From Kamptonema formosum PCC 6407 (lineage in GTDB: Bacteria; Cyanobacteriota; Cyanobacteriia; Cyanobacteriales; Microcoleaceae): a DNA stretch of 64,000 nt. Shown here piece after piece: positions 52,616 to 60,363 of the stretch. The notes beneath the pieces were generated by a model that saw nothing but the letters and a program-made list of their open reading frames with translations, was not told where the DNA came from and searched no databases. The stretch lies in the NCBI RefSeq assembly GCF_000332155.1, contig NZ_KB235904.1:106648-170647 (forward strand), in the 5' to 3' direction. A program made the translations under genes and the position numbers. Each line of letters starts with the position of its first letter. The first letter of the stretch is position 1.

Positions 52616-53087
52616 AGTAGTATATTCTATAAGCAATTGGTACGATGATCAAAAGTGGTTTGCCTCTGTTAACTCCAGTTACAGGTTTCGCGATCGCGAT
52701 CCAAGGTTACTGAGTTCTGGGCTGCTGACCTGAAGGCGATCGCCCGATGGCGATCGCGATCGCCTGGTAGACCTTCGTTACCTTTGTCTCTTGTGAAATT
52801 ACAGCCGATAAGTGTAAGTTATTACAAGTTTTGTTTAATTTAATATTAAATTAAAATCATTCGCGTCGTTTCCCTCTCAGGGCTCAAGCCACTGAGTTTC
52901 CCACTTACCGAACTTTTTTATGAACATAATGTCTGAGAGTCCAAAGGAACTTTCGTTTTATAACAAAATATCCTGAACACCCTTTGCGTCCAGCTTGGGG
53001 AGAAAAGGTAAGGGCAGGATAAATCCTGTCAGTGAAAGATGATTCGGGTGAGTATCAATTGCATTGGTTAGTACAAAGGATCTAGTC
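52616..53087. promoter_or_regulatory. Leader and promoter region of ntcA
   Basis: The gap between divergent fabI and ntcA starts with a cluster of HIP1/GATCGC sites (52689-52770), continues AT-rich (52840-52855), and holds TGTAAGTTATTACA at 52813-52826. NtcA autoregulates through GTA-N8-TAC, but this palindrome has N6, so it is not a canonical site. An AAAGGA ribosome site precedes GTG 53088. No further ORF is seen. Confidence 0.5.
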
Positions 53088-53753
53088 GTGACTCATGATA
53101 GACCGCTAGCAGCCGTGTTCCGCCAAATTAGCGGCGGAGCGTTTCCCCCCGTTGTCGAAAGCTTTGAACGGGGGAAGACTATATTTTTCCCTGGAGACCC
53201 GGCTGAGCGCGTCTATGTTCTCATTAAAGGTGCCGTTAAGCTCTCTAGGGTTTATGAGGCGGGGGAAGAAATTACCGTAGCTCTACTACGGGAAAATAGT
53301 GTGTTTGGGGTGTTGTCTCTGATTACGGGACATCGTTCTGACAGGTTTTACCACGCGGTGGCTTTTACGCCGGTGGAATTGCTCTCGGTGCCCATTGAAC
53401 AGGTGGAGAAGGCTCTTAAGGACGATCCAGAACTGTCGATGGTGATGTTGCGGGGGTTGTCCTCGCGGATTTTGCAAACTGAGATGATGATTGAGACGCT
53501 GGCTCACCGGGATATGGGATCGAGGTTGGTCAGTTTCCTGTTGATTCTGTGCCGGGATTTTGGCGTTCCGGGGGCGGAGGGGATTACGATCGATTTGAAG
53601 TTGTCTCACCAGGCGATCGCGGAGGCGATTGGTTCGACGCGGGTGACTGTGACTCGTTTGCTTGGGGATCTCAGGCAAGAGAAAATGATCTCGATCCATA
53701 AGAAAAAGATCACGGTTCATAATCCGGTAGCCCTAAGCCAGCAATTCACTTAA
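53088..53753 (+). CDS. ntcA: Global nitrogen regulator NtcA
   Basis: NtcA is the Crp-family activator of nitrogen-assimilation genes, responding to 2-oxoglutarate. The protein (221 residues) is nearly the textbook sequence: [60 protein letters not shown], the helix-turn-helix [20 protein letters not shown], and the tail [23 protein letters not shown] 53088 with AAAGGA eight bases upstream and the sequence [13 protein letters not shown] fits the family better than TTG 53064. A DUF3084 gene follows after 91 bp in the same direction, a pairing also seen in other cyanobacteria. Confidence 0.96.
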   Translation: MTHDRPLAAVFRQISGGAFPPVVESFERGKTIFFPGDPAERVYVLIKGAVKLSRVYEAGEEITVALLRENSVFGVLSLITGHRSDRFYHAVAFTPVELLSVPIEQVEKALKDDPELSMVMLRGLSSRILQTEMMIETLAHRDMGSRLVSFLLILCRDFGVPGAEGITIDLKLSHQAIAEAIGSTRVTVTRLLGDLRQEKMISIHKKKITVHNPVALSQQFT

Positions 53754-53844
53754 ATTAGAAGGAGGAAGGGCTGAACTTCTGCTCTCTAGAATCAATCGAT
53801 AGCTTATCTATTCAGAGTTGGGTCTTCCTTCATCTAAGGGTTCG

Positions 53845-55482
53845 ATGACTGCCGGATATATCCTGGTAATTGTAATGCTAATTTTGGGGGGCGCGATCGC
53901 TACCCTGAGCGATCGCTTAGGTACGAAAGTTGGTAAGGCTAGGCTTAGTCTTTTCAAACTCCGCCCCCGGAATACGGCTGTTTTGGTTACGGTTCTGACT
54001 GGTAGTATTTTGTCGGGGACTACTCTGGGGATTTTGTTCGCGGCGAGTAAGCCTTTGCGAACGGGTGTGTTTGGAATTGATGAGATTCAGAAGCGGCTGA
54101 ATACTGCTCGTAAGGAGCTCAACCAAACGACGCAGGCTAAAAATCAAGTGGAAGCTGAGCTGGCTAAGGCTAGGGAGGCTCAAGCACAAGCAAGGGCGAG
54201 TTTGGATGAGATTAATCGTTCTTTGGAGGCGGCGAATGCTGAGCAAGCTGAGACTGAGGCTAAGTTAAATTCGCTGAGAACTCAACTGAATCGGGTGGAG
54301 GATGCGAAATCCCGCACTCAGGAACAATTGAGTAGGGTGGAGGCTGCGAGGACGCGCACTGAGTCGCAGTTAAATCAAACTCAGAGTCAGTTAAAAACTG
54401 TTTCTAAACAAAAGAGGGCTCTGGGGGCGGAGATCGCTCAGTTGCAAGCGGAACAGGAAGAATTGAGGGAACAGGGAGAACGGGTTAAGGCCCAAATTGC
54501 TCAGCGCGATCGCGATATTGCTCAGCGGGAGAAGGATATTGCTCAGCGCGATCGCGCTATTGCTCAACAGGATCGGAATATTGCTCAGCGCGATCGCGAT
54601 ATTGCTGAGCGTAATGCAGAAATTGCTCAGCGCGATCGCTTTTTGCAGGAACGGGAACAGGCGATTGCGGAGCGAGATTTGGTAATTGCGGAACGGGAAG
54701 CGCTGTTGAAAAAGTTGGGAGAAGAACAAGCTTCTTTGGAGGATCAGCAAGCCTATTTGCAGCAGCAAGTGCAAATTTTAGAGAGGGATTTTCAGGCAAT
54801 TCGCAGCGGTACTGTGGCGATTCGGCGGGGGCAAATTTTAGCCGCTGGCGTGGTGCGGATTCTGGAACCACCTGTAGCCCAGCAAGCCGTAGATCGCTTG
54901 TTGCAGGAGGCTAATCGAGCGACTGTGCGGTTGATTCAACCTGGCAAACCGAATGGCAATGAGCAGGTAATTGATATTACGAAGGCTGAGGTTGAGCAGT
55001 TGATGGTTCAGATTAAGGATGGTCAAGATTATGTGGTGCGAATTTTGGCGGCTGCGAATTATCTTCAGGGTGAAAAACGGATTCAGGTTTTTGCGGAGGC
55101 GGAGATCAATCGTGTTGTGTTTCGTGAGGGAGATGTGGTGGCGGGAACTACGATTAATCCCTCAAATTTGACGGATGAAGATGTGCGGAAAAAGCTGGAA
55201 AAGTTGATCGATGCTTGCAATTTTCGTGCTAATTTTATGGGGATTGTTGGGGGGCGAGTGCAAATTGCTGATGATAAGATTGAAACTTTGTTAGCTTTTA
55301 TTGAGCAATTACAGCAGTACGATCAGCCTTTGGATGTGCAGGCGATCGCGGCTGATGTGACTTATACGGCTGGGCCGCTGAAAATTAATTTGGTGGCTAT
55401 TGATAATGGGGTGGTACTTTTTGGTACGGGGCCAGTGGGGCCGGCGAAGGGGGGAGCTGAGAAGATTGACAGTCATCTATGA
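53845..55482 (+). CDS. DUF3084 membrane-anchored coiled-coil protein
   Basis: The 545-residue protein (ATG 53845, MTAGYILVIVMLILGGAIAT) has two N-terminal membrane helices (residues 3-22 and 44-66), a coiled coil of about 250 residues, and a soluble C-terminal domain (GTVAIRRGQILAAGVVRILE and on) characteristic of DUF3084, a cyanobacterial family without a proven role. Within the coiled coil, residues about 220-285 are a seven-residue repeat D-R-D-I-A-Q-R with several HIP1 octamers in the DNA. The alternative start 53818 would add a poorly conserved nine residues. The orientation suggests anchoring to the plasma or thylakoid membrane. Confidence 0.88.
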   Translation: MTAGYILVIVMLILGGAIATLSDRLGTKVGKARLSLFKLRPRNTAVLVTVLTGSILSGTTLGILFAASKPLRTGVFGIDEIQKRLNTARKELNQTTQAKNQVEAELAKAREAQAQARASLDEINRSLEAANAEQAETEAKLNSLRTQLNRVEDAKSRTQEQLSRVEAARTRTESQLNQTQSQLKTVSKQKRALGAEIAQLQAEQEELREQGERVKAQIAQRDRDIAQREKDIAQRDRAIAQQDRNIAQRDRDIAERNAEIAQRDRFLQEREQAIAERDLVIAEREALLKKLGEEQASLEDQQAYLQQQVQILERDFQAIRSGTVAIRRGQILAAGVVRILEPPVAQQAVDRLLQEANRATVRLIQPGKPNGNEQVIDITKAEVEQLMVQIKDGQDYVVRILAAANYLQGEKRIQVFAEAEINRVVFREGDVVAGTTINPSNLTDEDVRKKLEKLIDACNFRANFMGIVGGRVQIADDKIETLLAFIEQLQQYDQPLDVQAIAADVTYTAGPLKINLVAIDNGVVLFGTGPVGPAKGGAEKIDSHL

Positions 55483-55653
55483 TGTTAATGGGATGAGAAT
55501 GTCATTGGGAGTTCTGCGAAGCAATCTCTAGGCCCTGCGATTGCTTCACTCTGAAACCCGCCAGGGGTTTTAACCCAGGGCGGTTTCATTCTCGAATTTT
55601 AGCAGAGCTAAAATTCTGAATGAAAATATTCAAGTCATCCGCGAACACTAAAA

Positions 55654-55684
55654 ATTCAACTATCAATTTTATTGATAGTTGAAT
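55654..55684. repeat. Perfect 14-bp hairpin near the transposase end
   Basis: ATTCAACTATCAAT (55654-55667) and ATTGATAGTTGAAT (55671-55684) are exact inverted copies with a TTT loop. It may be a terminator for the transposase (on the minus strand) or a remnant of another element. Confidence 0.75.
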
Positions 55685-55764
55685 AAATCAAATTTATTGC
55701 TGTACATGGGTTTGAAAAGTTTAGCTGGGTAATTATTATTGAATAATTGAGCTAATCTACCTTT

Positions 55765-56870
55765 TTAATTGAGTGAAATTATCAGTTTTTCTAGCTTGTA
55801 GTTTAGCCATCTTTGACCGCAAGTTAATGATGAAAAGCCTAAAAATCGGTAAAGATTAAGAGCGACGGTTGATAGGAGCGATAAATTAGTGACTGCTATG
55901 TAGTTATGTCTCGGCCATATATCTTCCTTAAAAACTACATCTTTTACCCAATGTAACTGATTTTCAATCAGCCAATGACCTCGGATTTTTGACGCAAATA
56001 TTTCGGCTGATGCCGATAAGCTGCTAATGTAATAAGTAAGATGTTCATAATCTTTTTTACCACGAGCGCCACTTCTTTCCACTTTAATTAAACTGGTAAT
56101 ATTACCCCATTTTAATCTCTCAAAATCCTTGAGCTTCTGGGGAGGAATATCAAAGACAGATACCTTTCTAACCAGGTGACGACCATGACTAATATCTACT
56201 GATTCTGCTTGACTTTTAGGTGGTTGATTTTCGATAATATTCACAACCTGTTTAAACAAGTTTTTTTGATTGCCTTTAAGAGCGATAATATAATCATTTT
56301 TAGACTCAGTAATCAAAGTAGTTGTCTCTTTTTGACAGTGCAAAGCATCCAATGTAAATATGTTCCCTCGATCGGGATAACCCTTGACTAGCTCTTGCGC
56401 CTGTCTGATTTCAGAACTTTTTTGTTTTCAAATTTTTGGACTCTGACAACCAAACCAGTATTCTGACTGAATAAGGACACAATTGAGACAAAATCGTGAG
56501 TGCTATTCTGGGGATTTTGGCAGGTACTTCTGAGACATTTACCATCAATTGATACCCAATCAGTCAAGTCTATTGAGGTAGTTAGCTGACTAGCCCATTG
56601 ATTAAATGCGTCGATTAAATCTGAGGTATTGACCAACATCATTACTCGTCTAATAGTAGAATAAGATGGGACTCTATCAATAGTGAGATTAAAAGTTTTA
56701 ACGATCAGTTTTTGGTTGCATTTAGCAAAGGTTCCGAAATCTCTATATCCCAAATAACCCAACATGAATCCCATAATAACCAATAGTAATATTAGCCATA
56801 AGGGATGTCTTTTCCCGCTGGTTTGGCGTGGGTCATTGACTTTTTTCAAAAAAGAGATTAGAGTATCCAT
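55765..56870 (-). CDS. ISAs1-family DDE transposase, split by a -1 frame change
   Basis: Frame A (56870 to 56388) encodes MDTLISFLKKVNDPRQTSGK, LILLLVIMGFMLGY, SIDGKCLRS (first D). At a run of six A (T6 at 56418-56423 on the plus strand) frame A becomes garbage, while the -1 frame continues SSEIRQAQELVKGYPDRGNI, FTLDALHCQKETT (second D), and RGHWLIENQLHWVKDVVFKE (final E region), ending 55765. Joined length is about 365 residues, the ISAs1 norm, with all DDE residues present. Either programmed -1 slippage on AAAAAAG makes the full enzyme or one A has been lost. The downstream ORF alone starts at 56352. Confidence 0.88.
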
Positions 56871-57078
56871 ATCTATTATATGAAGAGCGATCGCTAAAAA
56901 TCTTATCAGATAGCGCGATCGCTTTTACTTTTCGCGATCGCACCGGAGAATGAAACCGCCCTGGGTTTTAACCCCTGTCGAATTGAGGGTTTGATTTTAA
57001 GTTCACACTAATAGGCCATGCCTAAGTCCCTACCTCTGCTATGTACCTCTAACAACTAGCAATAACTAACAATTACTA

Positions 57079-57477
57079 ATGATTTTAGGTTTCGATCCGG
57101 GTCGCGATAAGTGTGGAATAGCTGTTATGGGGTTAGATAGGGAGGTTCGCTATCATCAAGTTGTGCTGGCGGAGAATGCGATCGCGACTATTGAATCTCT
57201 ATGTTCGCAGTTTCCGATTGAGTTAATTGTGATGGGGGATCAAACTACTTCTCGTAGTTGGAAACAAAAAATTTCTGCTAGTTTGCCGTTGGTGGAAGTT
57301 GTGCAGGTTGATGAGCGCTATAGTAGTTTGGAGGCACGCGATCGCTTTTGGGAAATGTTCCCTCCCAAGGGTTTTAACCGCTTGATTCCTCAAGGGATGC
57401 GGACTCCCCCTCGGCCTGTGGATGATATTGTGGCGATTGTGTTGATTGAAAGATATTTGAATTGCGATCGCAAGTGA
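57079..57477 (+). CDS. YqgF/RuvX-like RNase H-fold protein
   Basis: The 132-residue protein starts MILGFDPGRDKCGIAVMGLD, the RNase H/resolvase first strand with catalytic Asp6, then IELIVMGDQTTSRSW (second motif), VVQVDERYSSLEARDRFWEM (the DER(Y/F)-S/T motif) and RPVDDIVAIVLIERYL, which supplies the last acidic pair. The DER-YSS and DDIVA elements are those of YqgF/RuvX nucleases. It is probably a Holliday-junction resolvase-like or pre-rRNA-processing nuclease; it is a second, cyanobacterial type distinct from classical RuvX. No start conflict: ATG 57079 is followed directly by the conserved strand. Confidence 0.82.
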   Translation: MILGFDPGRDKCGIAVMGLDREVRYHQVVLAENAIATIESLCSQFPIELIVMGDQTTSRSWKQKISASLPLVEVVQVDERYSSLEARDRFWEMFPPKGFNRLIPQGMRTPPRPVDDIVAIVLIERYLNCDRK

Positions 57478-57508
57478 AAGAGTTGCATCTCCTCAGCTTA
57501 AATAGAGG

Positions 57509-58216
57509 CTATGGGTTGAGAGCACAACTTGCTTCATCGTCACCTGTTTTTATTGCTCCTAAAAGTGTTGTTACCACCGCGCATTTTCTAGCTGCGCCAA
57601 GATCGTCGTGCCGTAAAGTAATCAATTTTTTTGACCCGAACCAGGTTGCCCCATCTGTACACTCATCGTCAGCATTCTCCACAATACAACCTTGGCGATT
57701 AAATCTGGCTATGTAAGTACCATTTACAGAGTCTAAGTTTGTCGAGGCAGTACTGGTAATATCGATCGCAATCTTATCCTCTAGGCTGTACCATACATTA
57801 GGTGCAGAAGAAGGAGATGTGGATACTGGCAAGGTTGCAGGAGGGACGGTTGCAGGGTGAATAGCCCACTGCACTAAGTTACCTTGTATTCTAAAGCTAG
57901 CCTGCCATGCTACTTTATCCCGTTTAGCATTACTTTGAGCTAATTGCAAGGCTCCGTAAACTCGGCTTTGGCTAGTGCGTAAACGTTGATTGTTAATGAA
58001 AGCTAACCAACCTGGGGCCGCGATCGAGCTTAAAATGCCAACTATCAATAGCAAAATCAGCAGTTCTATTAACGTAAACCCTGTGTCATGTTGCTGATGG
58101 TTTTTTCCTAATCCTATTCTTGACTGGCTAGAAAGTCCGCTTAATTGTTGCAGATGTGGCTTGCTAGTTGCAGCTAAACTTCTCTGCCAAAGTTTTAATA
58201 GTGTTGAGTTTTTCAT
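57509..58216 (-). CDS. Hormogonium-locus pseudopilin (FimT/GspH-like, probably HpsD)
   Basis: The 235-residue protein has a 47-residue leader, a type III prepilin signal DTGFTLIELLILLLIVGILS (cleavage after G, then F-T-L-I-E), and the GspH/FimT-type motif RTSQSRVYGALQLAQSNAKR that follows. In Nostoc punctiforme hpsB, hpsC and hpsD encode pseudopilins for polysaccharide secretion during gliding; by order this gene corresponds to the third, but the assignment to hpsD is inference. It is separated from hpsC by 336 bp that carry a 182-bp hairpin element, so it may have a promoter of its own. Confidence 0.82.
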   Translation of the reverse strand: MKNSTLLKLWQRSLAATSKPHLQQLSGLSSQSRIGLGKNHQQHDTGFTLIELLILLLIVGILSSIAAPGWLAFINNQRLRTSQSRVYGALQLAQSNAKRDKVAWQASFRIQGNLVQWAIHPATVPPATLPVSTSPSSAPNVWYSLEDKIAIDITSTASTNLDSVNGTYIARFNRQGCIVENADDECTDGATWFGSKKLITLRHDDLGAARKCAVVTTLLGAIKTGDDEASCALNP

Positions 58217-58552
58217 ATTTTTCTCTGGTTTTTATACCTTAGTTTGACACTCATTGGATCTATTTTAAACTGAGATATTGCATTATTGCCCAAATCCCCC
58301 ATATTAAGTCTGGTTAATTAGAGATAATTTCTGTAGGGGCGGGTTCGCCAAGATATCAAAATATAAGCGATAAATCCAGAAAACCCGCCCCGGCCCAATA
58401 CTTACGCCGATCTCTTGCACTAATATCAATAAAGGACTCGATCGCGGGGTGGGGGCGGGTTTTTGAGTCTTTTATAGTACCGTTAAAGCTTTTGGCGAAC
58501 CCGCCCCTACAGGCTTTTAAAAATGGTACAAGATACGAACTTTAAATAAAGA
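58217..58552. other. Gap within the hps cluster, mostly a hairpin element
   Basis: The 336-bp gap is dominated by the 58331-58512 inverted element. Outside it, 58217-58330 is an AT-rich leader that could hold a promoter for the FimT-like pseudopilin. No ORF is seen. Confidence 0.5.
58331..58512. repeat. 182-bp MITE-like element with perfect 20-bp ends
   Basis: CTGTAGGGGCGGGTTCGCCA (58331-58350) is exactly inverted at 58493-58512. Inside, AAAACCCGCCCC (about 58379-58390) and GGGGCGGGTTTT (about 58453-58464) form a second, nested stem. No ORF is present. A shorter GGGGCGGG hairpin at 341-365 belongs to the same family. Confidence 0.85.
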
Positions 58553-59599
58553 TTACTGCCCTAATACTCCTAATCCTTGCACTTGAACGCTTGCTGTTGG
58601 GAAAAATGCTGAATTGTTGCTATTGTAAGTAGCGTTACTTTGCATTTTCCGCAGAGCACTTCCTCTGATCGTAACTCGTGCTACTGTTTTAGATGAATCT
58701 ACACAAGCGTAGAAACCATTTCCATTTGTAGGTGATACTATTACTGACGCAGTACCACCCAAAGCATTTAGGCACTCAGTATCTGTGGCTACATTTGTGA
58801 CTGTATTTGTATCAATATAATTAACTAGCACTGGCACTTGGTTTGCGGGAGGTGCACTAATGGTGGGTACTGTTCCATTGTCTTCCTGAAGCGGCCATTG
58901 GTTCATTTTCTCCTGAAGACTATTTCCTGACACAGAGAGGCTAAATGGTTTAAAATCATCAGGTTCAGCCCCTCGATCTAGATCTGTAGCTGGAAAATAG
59001 GCAGGCGGATTAGCGGTAGTATCTATTATCCCATCACGATATTGATACCTAGTAATCCGGGCTGGACAAGTTCCACCAGCAGGCTGACACCAGATATCTG
59101 TATTATCTTGTTTTAAGTAGTAAGCAACTAATGAATATACATAAGTATCATTCAGGCAATCATCACCCGTAGTTGCATTTGGAGTACAGGCGGTAGACTC
59201 AGGCAGTAAATTTCTCATCAACTGCCGCTTCCAAAATACGAGAATAGGGGTTCCATTAGTAGCGTTGGGCAAACTATCTAGAATTGCATCAACTCCTGTT
59301 TTATCGTAAATATAAATCGCTTGACCCAAATCTTGGGCAATAAAATCAAGGGCCGATTGAATTTCTTGCTCTGTATTTGACTTAACTTGTTCTTTTCTAT
59401 CAGTATTCAGGACATCAACAACAAAACCTAACAAAGGTGTCAAAATTAAGAATGTTATTATCATTGCTACTAACAATTCAATCAGCGTGAAACCGCTAAC
59501 TGTTCGATCGACCTTAGAGCAATTAGGCTTGAAATGAGTTTTTAATAGCAACCTAAGTAAACTTTTCATAACTATATTTTCCTGTGCTTGAGAGTTCAT
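58553..59599 (-). CDS. hpsC: Hormogonium polysaccharide secretion pseudopilin HpsC
   Basis: The 348-residue protein has a basic leader, the prepilin signal TVSGFTLIELLVAMIITFLI, and a large globular domain with many conserved cysteines (CTPNATTGDDCLND, WCQPAGGTCPARITRYQYRD). It belongs with the HpsC group of pseudopilins used with a type IV pilus-like apparatus for hormogonium polysaccharide secretion. It is 32 bp downstream of hpsB (59599 start, hpsB stop 59632) and in the same operon. ATG 59599 or ATG 59569 (MKSLLRLLLK) are both possible starts. Confidence 0.87.
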   Translation of the reverse strand: MNSQAQENIVMKSLLRLLLKTHFKPNCSKVDRTVSGFTLIELLVAMIITFLILTPLLGFVVDVLNTDRKEQVKSNTEQEIQSALDFIAQDLGQAIYIYDKTGVDAILDSLPNATNGTPILVFWKRQLMRNLLPESTACTPNATTGDDCLNDTYVYSLVAYYLKQDNTDIWCQPAGGTCPARITRYQYRDGIIDTTANPPAYFPATDLDRGAEPDDFKPFSLSVSGNSLQEKMNQWPLQEDNGTVPTISAPPANQVPVLVNYIDTNTVTNVATDTECLNALGGTASVIVSPTNGNGFYACVDSSKTVARVTIRGSALRKMQSNATYNSNNSAFFPTASVQVQGLGVLGQ

Positions 59600-59631
59600 C
59601 GACCTTAATTAAAATCTAGCAGCAAATCAGA

Positions 59632-60357
59632 TTATGGTGATGGCTGTACTTGTGGACAGCCAACGCGATCGCATAAATTCTGAAATGATGACTTTGCGGC
59701 TCCGCTGGTAGTGCCAATCTCCGTAGTCATTTGTACTACTGGAATGCTGGGATTTCCTATTCCTCCTGAGATTGTTGATTGTTGTTGTTCTTGGGGATCG
59801 GCGACCAAGGTTACACCCGGTTTAAAGGCATCAGCCCTGTAAACTCGAACACCGAGCAGGTAGCCTTGTCTGGGGTCAGTTAAAGCTGCTGAAGGAATGC
59901 TCCGATAAGCTTGGATCAGCATATCTTTGACGCTTTCGGGTTTACATCCGGGATCGTCATCGAGATTAACGCAGTACAGAGACGTTGGAGTTTGACAGTA
60001 ACCGTCATTTTGACAACTTAAACCAGCATTATTGGGAGCAGGAACCTTAAAATCCTCTCTGTTAGGGTTAGTCTCTGGATCTACCACCGTTGTCTCAATG
60101 ATTGGCGTGATGGTAGTACCGACGATAGTTGCGACTGGGATCGCACCGCTTTTCACGCCGTTAATGTAAGTTCTAGCAGCTTGGGTTGCCAATTCTACCC
60201 GTCGAGCTTGTACGCGAGTCCCTGTAGCAAAAACTAGGACAGGCGCGATCGCAATCATCAAGACGGCAACTACAACCATCGCCATCATTGCTTCGAGGAT
60301 AGTGTAACCGGAGTCTTGAGACTGCCGTAAATTTTCCAGTGGTGTAAGTTTATTCAT
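59632..60357 (-). CDS. hpsB: Hormogonium polysaccharide secretion pseudopilin HpsB
   Basis: The 241-residue protein has the prepilin signal DSGYTILEAMMAMVVVAVLM (cleavage after G, Tyr as the first mature residue, Glu at position 5) and a VARRVE-like RVQARRVELATQAARTYING helix followed by a cysteine-bearing globular domain (CQNDGYCQTPTSLYCVN). These features match HpsB. It starts 6 bp after the hpsA stop (60364), so the two are translationally close. The start ATG 60357 fits MNKLTPLENLRQSQDSGYTI. Confidence 0.88.
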   Translation of the reverse strand: MNKLTPLENLRQSQDSGYTILEAMMAMVVVAVLMIAIAPVLVFATGTRVQARRVELATQAARTYINGVKSGAIPVATIVGTTITPIIETTVVDPETNPNREDFKVPAPNNAGLSCQNDGYCQTPTSLYCVNLDDDPGCKPESVKDMLIQAYRSIPSAALTDPRQGYLLGVRVYRADAFKPGVTLVADPQEQQQSTISGGIGNPSIPVVQMTTEIGTTSGAAKSSFQNLCDRVGCPQVQPSP

Positions 60358-60363
60358 AGGTCA

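Larger units (their letters stand above)
55600..56945 (-). mobile_element. ISAs1-family insertion sequence
   Basis: The unit contains a complete ISAs1-type transposase in two frames and is bracketed outside by 35-bp inverted copies of another repeat (55559-55593 and 56946-56980). True terminal inverted repeats and target duplication could not be identified by eye, so the limits are approximate. A perfect 14-bp hairpin sits inside at 55654-55684. Confidence 0.7.

Noticed and set aside
52813-52826. NtcA autoregulatory site TGTA...TACA before ntcA
   Set aside because: The half-sites are separated by six bases; the known NtcA core is GTA-N8-TAC. It is kept only as a palindrome in the leader.
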